This document shows positions 1 to 5,158 of a DNA stretch of 5,158 bases, piece by piece. The first letter of the stretch is position 1. Every line of letters starts with the position of its first letter. The notes under the pieces are model-generated. The model did not search any database, was not told the DNA's origin, and saw only the letters and a list, made by a program, of their open reading frames with translations. Position numbers and translations under genes: made by a program. This DNA is from an uncultured Flammeovirgaceae bacterium (GTDB lineage: Bacteria > Bacteroidota > Bacteroidia > Cytophagales > Cyclobacteriaceae): NCBI GenBank assembly GCA_946886805.1, contig CAMPJM010000341.1:1-5158 (forward strand), written 5' to 3'.

Positions 1-381
1 ATAGTCAATAGGTTCATCTGTTATAAGTTCAATAAATGATGCTTCCTCCAAAATACATTTATTAATATCCCAGAATTTGGTCATATTCTTTTGCTCAACA
101 AAATGAAATTCATCAATAGAAACACGGATATAAACATCATTAGAAAAAACGAGCAACAATGCATCCAAATAAAAAGGGGCTGATGCTTCTCCAAATGAAA
201 TGTATTTCAACTTATACCGAGAATCTAATATCAGATATTTTATGGGTCGACCAATGTAGCTAGATATATTATTTTTAAATATATTTCTGTCATCCAATGA
301 CCTGGTTTTTTTATCCAAAGGTACTCCGCAACTTGCTGAAATACTGATGATTATAATCAACATCAAAATATCTTTAATCAT
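1..381 (-). CDS. Probable lipoprotein, candidate immunity protein for the JAB-type Rhs tip (3' end cut by window edge)
   Basis: The frame is open from an ATG at 381-379 to the left edge, giving 127 residues without a stop, so the C-terminus is missing. Residues 1-17 (Met-Ile-Lys-Asp, then a run of Leu/Ile/Ser) form a short signal peptide followed by Ser-Ala-Ser-Cys at 15-18. This resembles a lipobox, although Ser rather than Leu at -3 is imperfect. The mature part alternates hydrophobic and polar residues, suggesting a beta-rich fold, and I do not recognise the family. The start lies 13 bases after the stop of the upstream Rhs tip, with no clear Shine-Dalgarno, so the two are probably co-transcribed. 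Position directly after a toxin-like domain is the classic place for an immunity gene. That role is inference from context. If it is a lipoprotein, it would sit in the envelope rather than the cytoplasm. Confidence 0.72.
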   Translation of the reverse strand, partial: MIKDILMLIIIISISASCGVPLDKKTRSLDDRNIFKNNISSYIGRPIKYLILDSRYKLKYISFGEASAPFYLDALLLVFSNDVYIRVSIDEFHFVEQKNMTKFWDINKCILEEASFIELITDEPIDY

Positions 382-394
382 ATCTTTACATTTT

Positions 395-1435
395 TTACTC
401 AAGCTGAGACTCAACCTTTTGAAAGTTGATATTTTTAGTTCCCGATTCATATAACCCTATACCACTGTCTTTCAAAAGTTGAACCATAGTTTCGGTCTGA
501 GCATCAGTTTCTGACAGACCATGTGTTGTGAAAATTTCATAAAATTTATCAAGAGCTTTGTAGTCAAAAGATCCTTCATTCTTTTTCAAAAAATTAGTCG
601 CTTTATCAGAATCTTCAATTACTAAAGCAAACAATTTAGATTCCGTGGCAATGACTGAAAAGAATCCTTCCTTTGAAGAATCATTGATCAGGTTCAAAAC
701 ATCTCCAGATGATGGAGGCATGTTATCATCCGTGTGAACATGTAGTTTTCCTTGCTGAACTCCATTTGTGTTTGTGTTAAATGACACCTTGTTGATATCA
801 TTGTCCGTCCGGGCATTTTCCATCCGATAAATCTTGTCAATACTGGTTACACCTTTCCCTACTTCATAATTAGGCAAATGATAGGCTGATACCATCGCTG
901 ACCATTCTTCTCCATTCCCTACAGCTTTTTGTGTTAAGCTACGTATTTGCGAGGATAATGATGAAACTGCGGCATTTAAGTTTTTAATTGGGTTCCCTGG
1001 GCCCTTGCCTTGGATATCAATAAATCTGATGGGATTATTAGCCGCATACGCATATGGGCTTTGAAAAGAATACTTCTCAGCCAGCGGATCAACAGACAGA
1101 AATATACTTGTCTGCGCATCATAATACCTCGCCCCATAATAATACAGCCCCGTCTCCTCATCAAGCTCTTTGCCATTAAACAAATATGGCGTCCTGTCCG
1201 TATTACTGTGCTCCTCTACAAATGTACCCCCAAAGGCAAAGTATTCCAAATGCTGGTATACCTCACCAGAAGCATCTGTGATATAGCTGGTTGACCCCAA
1301 ATGGTCGGGGTGGTAAAAGTACTGGAACTTTTCACCGCCGTCACCACCAGTTCCGCCTCCTTTAATCTGTCCCGGAGGTACTTTTCCACTCTTGCCAGCG
1401 GTAAGAATGTTACCGTCTTCGCCCAGGAATCTCTT
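395..1435 (-). CDS. Orphan Rhs core with C-terminal JAB/JAMM-like metallopeptidase toxin domain, N-terminally truncated
   Basis: The open frame runs from just after an in-frame TAG (1438-1436) to the TAA at 397-395. It opens with the same linker as the larger Rhs gene ([18 protein letters not shown], then glycine-rich), then [34 protein letters not shown] and DPLAEK. There are no YD repeats, so it is only the tip of an Rhs protein. Counting from the TTG at 1300 as residue 1 (301 residues), the core ends near residue 100. A separate domain of about 200 residues follows. It contains Glu131-Glu132-Trp-Ser-Ala-Met-Val, then His187-Val-His189 with Ser197 and Asp200, matching the E-Xn-H-X-H-X10-D zinc signature of JAB/JAMM peptidases, followed by a hydrophobic strand ([18 protein letters not shown]). 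There is no ATG before residue 136, so independent translation would need the TTG. A silent cassette that becomes active after recombination is more likely. Known: JAB-type peptidases occur among polymorphic toxin tips. Inferred: protease or isopeptidase activity. Confidence 0.85.
   Translation of the reverse strand, partial: KRFLGEDGNILTAGKSGKVPPGQIKGGGTGGDGGEKFQYFYHPDHLGSTSYITDASGEVYQHLEYFAFGGTFVEEHSNTDRTPYLFNGKELDEETGLYYYGARYYDAQTSIFLSVDPLAEKYSFQSPYAYAANNPIRFIDIQGKGPGNPIKNLNAAVSSLSSQIRSLTQKAVGNGEEWSAMVSAYHLPNYEVGKGVTSIDKIYRMENARTDNDINKVSFNTNTNGVQQGKLHVHTDDNMPPSSGDVLNLINDSSKEGFFSVIATESKLFALVIEDSDKATNFLKKNEGSFDYKALDKFYEIFTTHGLSETDAQTETMVQLLKDSGIGLYESGTKNINFQKVESQLE
701..742 (-). other. JAMM-type zinc-binding motif (H-X-H-X10-D with S-X-X-D)
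   Basis: These bases encode His187-Val-His189 through Ser197-Ser-Gly-Asp200 of the orphan Rhs tip, numbered from the TTG at 1300. Spacing from the second His to the Asp is exactly ten residues, and the S-X-X-D sub-motif is present, as in JAB1/MPN/Mov34 metalloenzymes. The usual catalytic Glu would be Glu131 or Glu132, inside a Glu-Trp-Ser-Ala-Met-Val stretch. That recalls the first strand and helix of bacterial JAB domains. One departure is Thr-Asp-Asp after the second His, where many members have Pro. Spacing and order were read directly. The fold has not been tested. Confidence 0.7.
1080..1430 (-). repeat. Rhs linker/core direct repeat, copy A (orphan cassette)
   Basis: This stretch aligns without gaps to 3568-3918 at a constant offset of 2488 bases. 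Identity is roughly 90% by eye. It spans the linker, the HPDHLGST motif and the core up to DPLAEK. Similarity drops just outside both ends: the 5' side stops near Phe-Leu-Gly-Glu-Asp-Gly, and the 3' side diverges into unrelated C-terminal domains. This is the homology that would let the orphan tip recombine with the larger Rhs gene. Confidence 0.9.
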
Positions 1436-1508
1436 CTAAAACCGCTGAAATTTATAGCCATGTAGTAACAAATATTTTTAAAAGTATAAAGAATCCGTTA
1501 AATTAGGC

Positions 1509-1540
1509 TTTCGAAAGGTAAAAGTATGTTGACAACTTTG
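1509..1540 (+). promoter_or_regulatory. Candidate Bacteroidota-type promoter for the plus-strand gene
   Basis: TTTC at 1509-1512 and CAACTTTG at 1533-1540 each match the Bacteroidota -33 (TTTG) and -7 (TAnnTTTG) elements with one mismatch, and are separated by 20 bases. Initiation would fall near 1547, leaving a leader of about 30 bases before the ATG at 1579. The upstream part overlaps a perfect 10-base palindrome, CTTTCGAAAG (1508-1517), which could be a protein-binding site. The match is imperfect and short AT-rich motifs arise by chance, so this is tentative. Confidence 0.3.
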
Positions 1541-1578
1541 TAAACCCTATGTTACAGCCCATAATTGATTAAAAAGGA

Positions 1579-2073
1579 ATGATGTTATTCACAACTGGAT
1601 TACTAAAATTTTTCATTGGCCTAATCGGAGTGATAGGAACGATAGTATTACTTTTTCTGTCTGCGTTTAAACGAACACGAACGGGCAAACTCCAATATGC
1701 TGTAATAACCTTCTTAACGACGTTAACCCTTATCTTACTTATAACTGGGTTAGAATTCCTAATGTATCCTACTAACAGCAAACTGGATCAACTCGTCTTA
1801 ACTGCTCACCGGGAAGCACCATTGGGTGCGTACTGGCTTGGTGTTTATAACGATTCAACCTGGGAACTTGGAAATTCATCAAGCGAAATAGAAGTCCGTG
1901 GCAGATATACAATTTCAGGTGACACTTTATACTTAAAGACAGTTGGTGGTAGGGCCTTTTACAGCGGTGATACTCGGAAGGCCTTCGTAATACAGGGAGA
2001 CGATTTGATCGAAGTTGAGAACACAGGAATTAACGGACTCAAAATTGGAACGAACAAACTAAACGGGCTGTAA
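1579..2073 (+). CDS. Small membrane protein, two transmembrane helices plus C-terminal beta-rich domain
   Basis: This 164-residue protein is read opposite to all its neighbours. Two adjacent ATG codons (1579 and 1582) follow an AAAAAGGA stretch. Spacing to it favours the second ATG slightly, but a good Shine-Dalgarno is not expected in this phylum. Residues 7-29 and 39-62 are hydrophobic helices. The loop between them is basic (Lys-Arg-Thr-Arg-Thr-Gly-Lys), so by the positive-inside rule both ends face the periplasm. Residues 70-164 form a small polar domain with strand-like segments around GRYTISGDTLYL and RKAFVIQGDDLIEV. This lipocalin-like style is common in small Bacteroidota envelope proteins, though I cannot name the family. 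The gene sits between two broken Rhs pieces. It may be an orphan immunity gene or an unrelated passenger, and its function is unknown. Confidence 0.7.
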   Translation: MMLFTTGLLKFFIGLIGVIGTIVLLFLSAFKRTRTGKLQYAVITFLTTLTLILLITGLEFLMYPTNSKLDQLVLTAHREAPLGAYWLGVYNDSTWELGNSSSEIEVRGRYTISGDTLYLKTVGGRAFYSGDTRKAFVIQGDDLIEVENTGINGLKIGTNKLNGL

Positions 2074-2115
2074 CAATACCTACGAATGAATGGGATTTCA
2101 TAGGTTAATAAAGTT

Positions 2116-2137
2116 GGCGGCACTTGGAAAGTCCGCC
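2116..2137. terminator. Stem-loop downstream of the plus-strand gene, possible terminator
   Basis: GGCGG-C-ACTT pairs with AAGT-CCGCC around a GGA loop: nine base pairs with one bulged C. It lies 43 bases after the stop at 2073. No T-run follows on the plus strand, and only a weak one (AACTTTATT) on the minus strand, so it is not a textbook intrinsic terminator. It could end the plus-strand transcript or be incidental. Apart from this hairpin, 2074-2259 holds nothing I can support. Confidence 0.35.
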
Positions 2138-2259
2138 ACGAATTCAAAACTATCTTGCTCAACTCCAGCAGGGCGTATTGTTCTAGTGATTGTAATAAAC
2201 CTACCTTGTTTTTTATTACTGTACTATCATTTGACAGTTTTTAAGGATTATTAATTAGT

Positions 2260-2548
2260 TTACACCTTAAAGCTTCCTAATTTCAGATTTATCGGAGCTT
2301 TTTCAGATGAACTGTTAAGCCCATAGGTGTACATTTTTGTCTTGTCCTGAAATTTGAAATAGGCGTCACCACCTGCTCCGCCGCCCTTGATCTGTGCCCC
2401 GGGAGCTAGTTTGTTTCTGTCTTTCCGGCGGTTACGATGACTCGTCCGCAGCGGTCGGTAGGGCTCTCATTCCGAAACTTCAGGTTGCCTATGACTCCAT
2501 CGAATCTCTTGGTGCTTCTCTGCATAGCCCCATACTACATGACTACGG
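2260..2548 (-). pseudogene. Decayed Rhs fragment lacking the core motif
   Basis: Read on the minus strand, this stretch follows the linker region of the intact Rhs gene but in three different frames. First comes Gly-Tyr-Ala-Glu-Lys-His-Gln-Glu (intact gene: GYAKKHQD). After a one-base shift comes Phe-Asp-Gly-Val-Ile-Gly-Asn-Leu-Lys-Phe (intact: IDGIVRNLKF), then VTAGKT and a TAG. After a second shift comes LAPGAQIKGGGAGGDAYFKF (intact: [20 protein letters not shown]). Where HPDHLGS should follow, the sequence instead runs through about 30 unrelated codons to a TAA at 2262-2260. Core and tip are missing. Two frameshifts, a stop and the absent core make it non-functional as an Rhs protein. The linker wording differs from the other two copies, so it is an older or separate lineage and not a recent duplicate. 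Confidence 0.75.
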
Positions 2549-2549
2549 T

Positions 2550-2595
2550 GAGAACTGCTTAATACGACATTGAGTGAAGTTGCCATAAGCTTCTC
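2550..2595. repeat. Imperfect inverted repeat after the membrane-protein gene
   Basis: GAGAACTGCTTA (2550-2561) pairs with TAAGCTTCTC (2586-2595) over ten base pairs, with a two-base bulge and a loop of about 24 bases. It falls exactly between the stop of the putative immunity gene (2600) and the decayed Rhs fragment. It lacks a T-run, so a terminator role is weak. It may mark the cassette boundary or be chance. Confidence 0.3.
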
Positions 2596-2599
2596 ATAA

Positions 2600-2953
2600 T
2601 CAATCAATGATCAAACGTTCATCAATCTGCCTCCATTTCATTTTTGATTCTCTCCATTGAACCCCTTGAAAGGTCAATACTTTTTTGTTCCCTATTATCA
2701 AGATGGAATATTTCACGGTATCTTTATATTTATAATCATTTTTATTAAATGAATATTCAAATTTATCATAACCTCCGATAGAATCCATTAGTACATCATT
2801 AGTTTTTAACTCCTTGAGCTTGCTCAATATAAAATCAGGTGTATTCGACTTAATTACATAATTCATAACCATGGATACTATCACGGCAAAAATAAAAAGT
2901 AAAATAAAATATTTTAGGTATTTCATGCTGTTTTGTTTCGGTGTTAGCTTCAT
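2600..2953 (-). CDS. Small single-pass membrane protein, candidate immunity protein for the upstream Rhs tip
   Basis: This 117-residue protein starts at the ATG 2953-2951, one base after the TAA of the Rhs gene (TAA-A-ATG), so translation is probably coupled. A second possible start is Met10. The N-terminus is basic, followed by a hydrophobic helix at about residues 14-34 (FILLFIFAVIVSMVM). The remaining 80 or so residues are predicted outside the cytoplasm. The soluble part has a loose Coa1-like pattern: a helix leading to Asp-Ser-Ile-Gly (57-60), two strands around YSILIIG, then a late Trp-Arg-Gln. I regard that as a suggestion only. Known: immunity genes of polymorphic toxins directly follow the toxin gene. 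Inferred: it protects against the tip encoded just upstream. The gene is conspicuously AT-rich compared with the YD-repeat part of the Rhs gene, typical of exchanged tip and immunity modules. Confidence 0.78.
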   Translation of the reverse strand: MKLTPKQNSMKYLKYFILLFIFAVIVSMVMNYVIKSNTPDFILSKLKELKTNDVLMDSIGGYDKFEYSFNKNDYKYKDTVKYSILIIGNKKVLTFQGVQWRESKMKWRQIDERLIID

Positions 2954-2954
2954 T

Positions 2955-5158
2955 TTATTGGTCTATCTGAAATTTGAGTTCAACTCCAAGTATAAATTTA
3001 AGTCCAATTTCAAAACCAGATTCCTGTTTCGTGGTGGTATTGCCAAACGCATCAGTTTCTTCTTTTACCTTACTAAAAAGTCCATTATAAGAGGTTGATT
3101 TCTCGATGAACGTTTTGTAATCGCTTGATTGTAAATCCCCATCGATTTGTTGTTCTTGGCCTACGCCACCACCGAAGCCTAAAATACTTATGCTCGCTTG
3201 ATTAGAAACTTTAACTCCTCCAGTCTTGACCCCCTTTTCATCGCCGGAAATTTCCTTAGTGCCCAGCTTTTTTGTCGATTCAAATTTACCACTCTCAATT
3301 GAACTCTTATCTTTCAAAACTTCAACGCTCATTACAGATAAATCTACCTTTACAATTTCTCCGACTGTTATACCTGCTTGTGGACCCACGGAAACGCTAA
3401 TCTCAAGGCTTACGTCAGGCAACGATTCTAAAAAGGTGTCGAATGCACTTGATTCCTCTTTCTTAGGACAAGGCTTATCTCCACAAGGTCCTCTACCATC
3501 TGGATCAGTTAATTTAATAGGATTGTTCAGTGTGTAATTATATGGCGAAACACTCGGAAATTTTTCCGCCAAAGGATCCACACTCAACCAAATACTCGTC
3601 TGCGCATCATAATACCTTGCACCATAATAATACAATCCCGTCTCCTCGTCAAGCTCTTTGCCATTAAACAAATATGGCGTCCGGTTCGTATTGCTATGTT
3701 CCTCTACAAATGTACCCCCGAAAGCAAAGTATTCCAAATGCTGGTACACCTCACCGGAAGCATCCGTGATGTAGCTTGTTGATCCCAAATGATCCGGGTG
3801 GTAAAAGTACTGGAACTTTTCACCACCGTCACCACCAGTTCCGCCTCCTTTAATCTGTCCCGGAGGTACCTTTCCGCTCTTGCCAGCGGTAAGGATGCTG
3901 CCGTCTTCGCCGAGGAACTTCAGGTTTCGCACAATCCCGTCGATCAGGTCCTGGTGCTTCTTGGCATACCCCACACTGCCATTGCCTGCCTTTGCGGTGT
4001 TCTGCTCGTCCATGCCGCCGCCAAGTTTGCTCACTATGCGCTGCCCTTCAATATAGTAGTGCTTGGTATAGCCACCGCTCTTGAGCACCAGGTAAGGACT
4101 TGCGTACACGGTATAGTTGCCCATGCTGCCCGAACCGGCCTTGCGGCTGCCATCGATATAAACGGCCTGTCCAATACTCTTGCCCTTGAGTACCCTTGTA
4201 CCGGAGGCGTCATAGACATAGTGGTACTTGGCACCGTTGTCCGATATGGACCTCACCCTGTTCTCCTCGTCCCATAATATCTCCCTCCGCTGCCCGCTCA
4301 CGTCATGCGTCCATCCGGTCTGGTTGCCATTGGCGTCGTAGGTGTAGGACTGCTGCCCGATGTGGACAGGAGCATGCGGCTGTTCTTGGCTATAGGTATA
4401 GGTATTGTCATAGGAACTCTTTTTTTGCTCCTTGAAATTGTCCCCGTCACTTCCGCTACGCTCGTGGAGCTGGGTCTTTTGCAAAATCCCGCCCACGCTG
4501 TTGTAGCTCATGGAAAGTGAATAGCGGTGCTTTTCGTTGCTGCCGGTATATTTCCCAGCTGCAGTCGTCAGCCTGTACAGATCGTCATACTCATAGGTGT
4601 ATTCAGAGCTGCCACCCATCAGGTTTGAAGTGGGTACCTCAGCACTGTTCTTCAGGCTCAAAATGTTGTTCACCTTATCATACCCATAGGTGTTGTCCAT
4701 AAAGTTTCTCTGCGCTGCCGTGGCAGCGGTCATGTTTTGCAGCCTCCTGCGTTCTGGCTCATAGGTATAATTGGTCTTCGTTCCGTTGCCGTACTCCAGG
4801 AATACCCGTTGCTCGAACTTGTCGTAGCCAAGTTGGGCAACATACGAGTATTTGGCATTTCCTTTTTTGCCGTCCATGCTGCGGAGCAAACCCCCGGCAT
4901 TATAATGGTAGGTCACTTCCTCGCCGTCTGGGTAGGTCATGGACACCAACCGGTTCCAGGTATCGTAAACCCATTCTGTCTGGTATGTTTGTTCGGCATG
5001 TTTGGGGATCACGATGGTACGCAGGTTTTTCACCACTTCGCCCAATGGGCCATAGAAAAATTCCTGTGCGCCCGTTGCATCTTCCTGGGTGACAATCCTG
5101 CCCGCCCGGTTGTGTTCTGCCCCTGCTTCCCCGTAAGTGTAGTGGACATCGTTCTCCA
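2955..5158 (-). CDS. Rhs/YD-repeat polymorphic toxin protein with variable C-terminal domain (5' end cut by window edge)
   Basis: The frame is open through the right edge. The TTG at 5045 is internal: the 37 codons before it continue the YD-repeat pattern (QEFFYGPLGEVVKN), so the real start lies outside. Numbering from the first full codon (5156), 733 residues are visible. YD-type repeats occupy about 60-325 (e.g. WVYDTWNRLVSMTYPDG, YTYDANGNQTGW, YVYDASGTRVLKG). A glycine-rich linker follows at 426-447, then HPDHLGST at 453-460, [10 protein letters not shown] with [10 protein letters not shown] at 498-518, DPLAEK at 527-532, and Asp-Pro-Asp-Gly-Arg-Gly at 551-556. Known: YD repeats build a shell enclosing the C-terminal toxin, and the core marks the shell-to-tip junction. 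The tip (558-733) begins with a Cys-X4-Cys pair and is then beta-rich and glycine-rich, with strands such as LEISVSVGPQAGITVG and FEIGLKFILGVELKFQID. It matches no toxin family I can name, so its activity is unknown. Immunity partner: the adjacent membrane protein. Confidence 0.92.
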   Translation of the reverse strand, partial: ENDVHYTYGEAGAEHNRAGRIVTQEDATGAQEFFYGPLGEVVKNLRTIVIPKHAEQTYQTEWVYDTWNRLVSMTYPDGEEVTYHYNAGGLLRSMDGKKGNAKYSYVAQLGYDKFEQRVFLEYGNGTKTNYTYEPERRRLQNMTAATAAQRNFMDNTYGYDKVNNILSLKNSAEVPTSNLMGGSSEYTYEYDDLYRLTTAAGKYTGSNEKHRYSLSMSYNSVGGILQKTQLHERSGSDGDNFKEQKKSSYDNTYTYSQEQPHAPVHIGQQSYTYDANGNQTGWTHDVSGQRREILWDEENRVRSISDNGAKYHYVYDASGTRVLKGKSIGQAVYIDGSRKAGSGSMGNYTVYASPYLVLKSGGYTKHYYIEGQRIVSKLGGGMDEQNTAKAGNGSVGYAKKHQDLIDGIVRNLKFLGEDGSILTAGKSGKVPPGQIKGGGTGGDGGEKFQYFYHPDHLGSTSYITDASGEVYQHLEYFAFGGTFVEEHSNTNRTPYLFNGKELDEETGLYYYGARYYDAQTSIWLSVDPLAEKFPSVSPYNYTLNNPIKLTDPDGRGPCGDKPCPKKEESSAFDTFLESLPDVSLEISVSVGPQAGITVGEIVKVDLSVMSVEVLKDKSSIESGKFESTKKLGTKEISGDEKGVKTGGVKVSNQASISILGFGGGVGQEQQIDGDLQSSDYKTFIEKSTSYNGLFSKVKEETDAFGNTTTKQESGFEIGLKFILGVELKFQIDQ
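3568..3918 (-). repeat. Rhs linker/core direct repeat, copy B (inside the larger Rhs gene)
   Basis: This is the partner of 1080-1430 in the same orientation, with a gapless alignment. It covers residues about 413-529 of the visible Rhs protein. Here the coding sequence continues unbroken on both sides, into YD repeats upstream and the beta-rich tip downstream, so this is the parental context and the other copy is the truncated one. Recombination between the copies would delete 2488 bases, including the current tip, its immunity gene, the decayed fragment and the plus-strand gene. Confidence 0.9.

Noticed and set aside
1427..1435. Shared GAATCTCTT at the orphan cassette's 5' border and in the decayed fragment (about 2514-2522)
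   Set aside because: This is nine bases of identity without matching flanks, which is too short to infer the recombination junction.
1432..1440. Programmed -1 frameshift joining the ATG at 1461 to the Rhs frame
   Set aside because: No slippery heptamer of the X-XXY-YYZ type is present where the frames would need to join. A simple indel or coincidence is more likely.
1529..1534. TTGACA as a sigma-70 -35 box for the plus-strand gene
   Set aside because: At 17 bases spacing the -10 position is TTACAG, a poor match, and Bacteroidota promoters do not follow this consensus.
2098..2223. Minus-strand open stretch of about 41 codons containing Arg-Pro-Ala-Gly-Val-Glu-Gln-Asp
   Set aside because: It has no start codon, no recognisable similarity, and a length expected by chance. 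It could be the tail of a lost gene, but the sequence alone does not support that.
3789..4277. Long plus-strand open frame (162 codons) opposite the Rhs gene
   Set aside because: It lies wholly antisense to well-supported Rhs coding sequence. Its composition follows from the Rhs codons and it shows no family features. The other plus-strand frames at 3226-3537 and 4196-4702 are the same kind of shadow.
5043..5045. TTG as the start codon of the large Rhs gene
   Set aside because: The frame stays open to the window edge, and the 37 preceding codons continue normal YD-repeat wording, so this is an internal Leu.
1..5158. CRISPR array, tRNA/rRNA or insertion-sequence ends
   Set aside because: No regularly spaced short repeats, no tRNA cloverleaf sequence, no transposase frame and no terminal inverted repeats flanking a gene were seen on either strand.

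Overview
The window looks like an accessory toxin locus from a member of the Bacteroidota. This rests on the Rhs-core wording ([39 protein letters not shown]), which is typical of that phylum, on weak or absent Shine-Dalgarno sites, and on one candidate promoter resembling the Bacteroidota -33/-7 type. Species cannot be named from the sequence. Almost everything is read on the minus strand, so the locus runs from right to left.

Layout in the direction of transcription. (1) 5158-2955: the 3' part of a large Rhs/YD-repeat protein. It is open through the right edge, so its start lies outside the window. It carries YD repeats, a glycine-rich linker, the Rhs core and a C-terminal variable domain of about 176 residues. 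(2) 2953-2600: a 117-residue single-pass membrane protein that begins one base after the Rhs stop and is the likely cognate immunity protein. (3) About 2548-2260: a decayed second Rhs fragment that keeps the linker but has lost the core. (4) 2073-1579 on the opposite (plus) strand: a 164-residue two-helix membrane protein with a small beta-rich tail. (5) 1435-395: a displaced ('orphan') Rhs tip. Its linker and core nearly match copy 1 over 351 gapless bases, but it has no YD-repeat body and ends in a different C-terminal domain with a JAB/JAMM metallopeptidase signature. (6) 381-1: a probable lipoprotein 13 bases after that stop, cut by the left edge, the likely immunity protein for the JAB-type tip.

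The organisation fits a polymorphic toxin locus: one Rhs gene whose tip may be active, followed by silent core-plus-tip-plus-immunity cassettes that share recombination homology with it. Replacing the tip through the 351-base repeat would convert the Rhs protein from an unassigned beta-rich tip to a JAB-type peptidase tip. All three small neighbouring proteins are predicted to put their soluble part outside the cytoplasm, which suggests immunity acts at the envelope or periplasm. No secretion apparatus, RNA gene, CRISPR array or recognisable transposase is visible.
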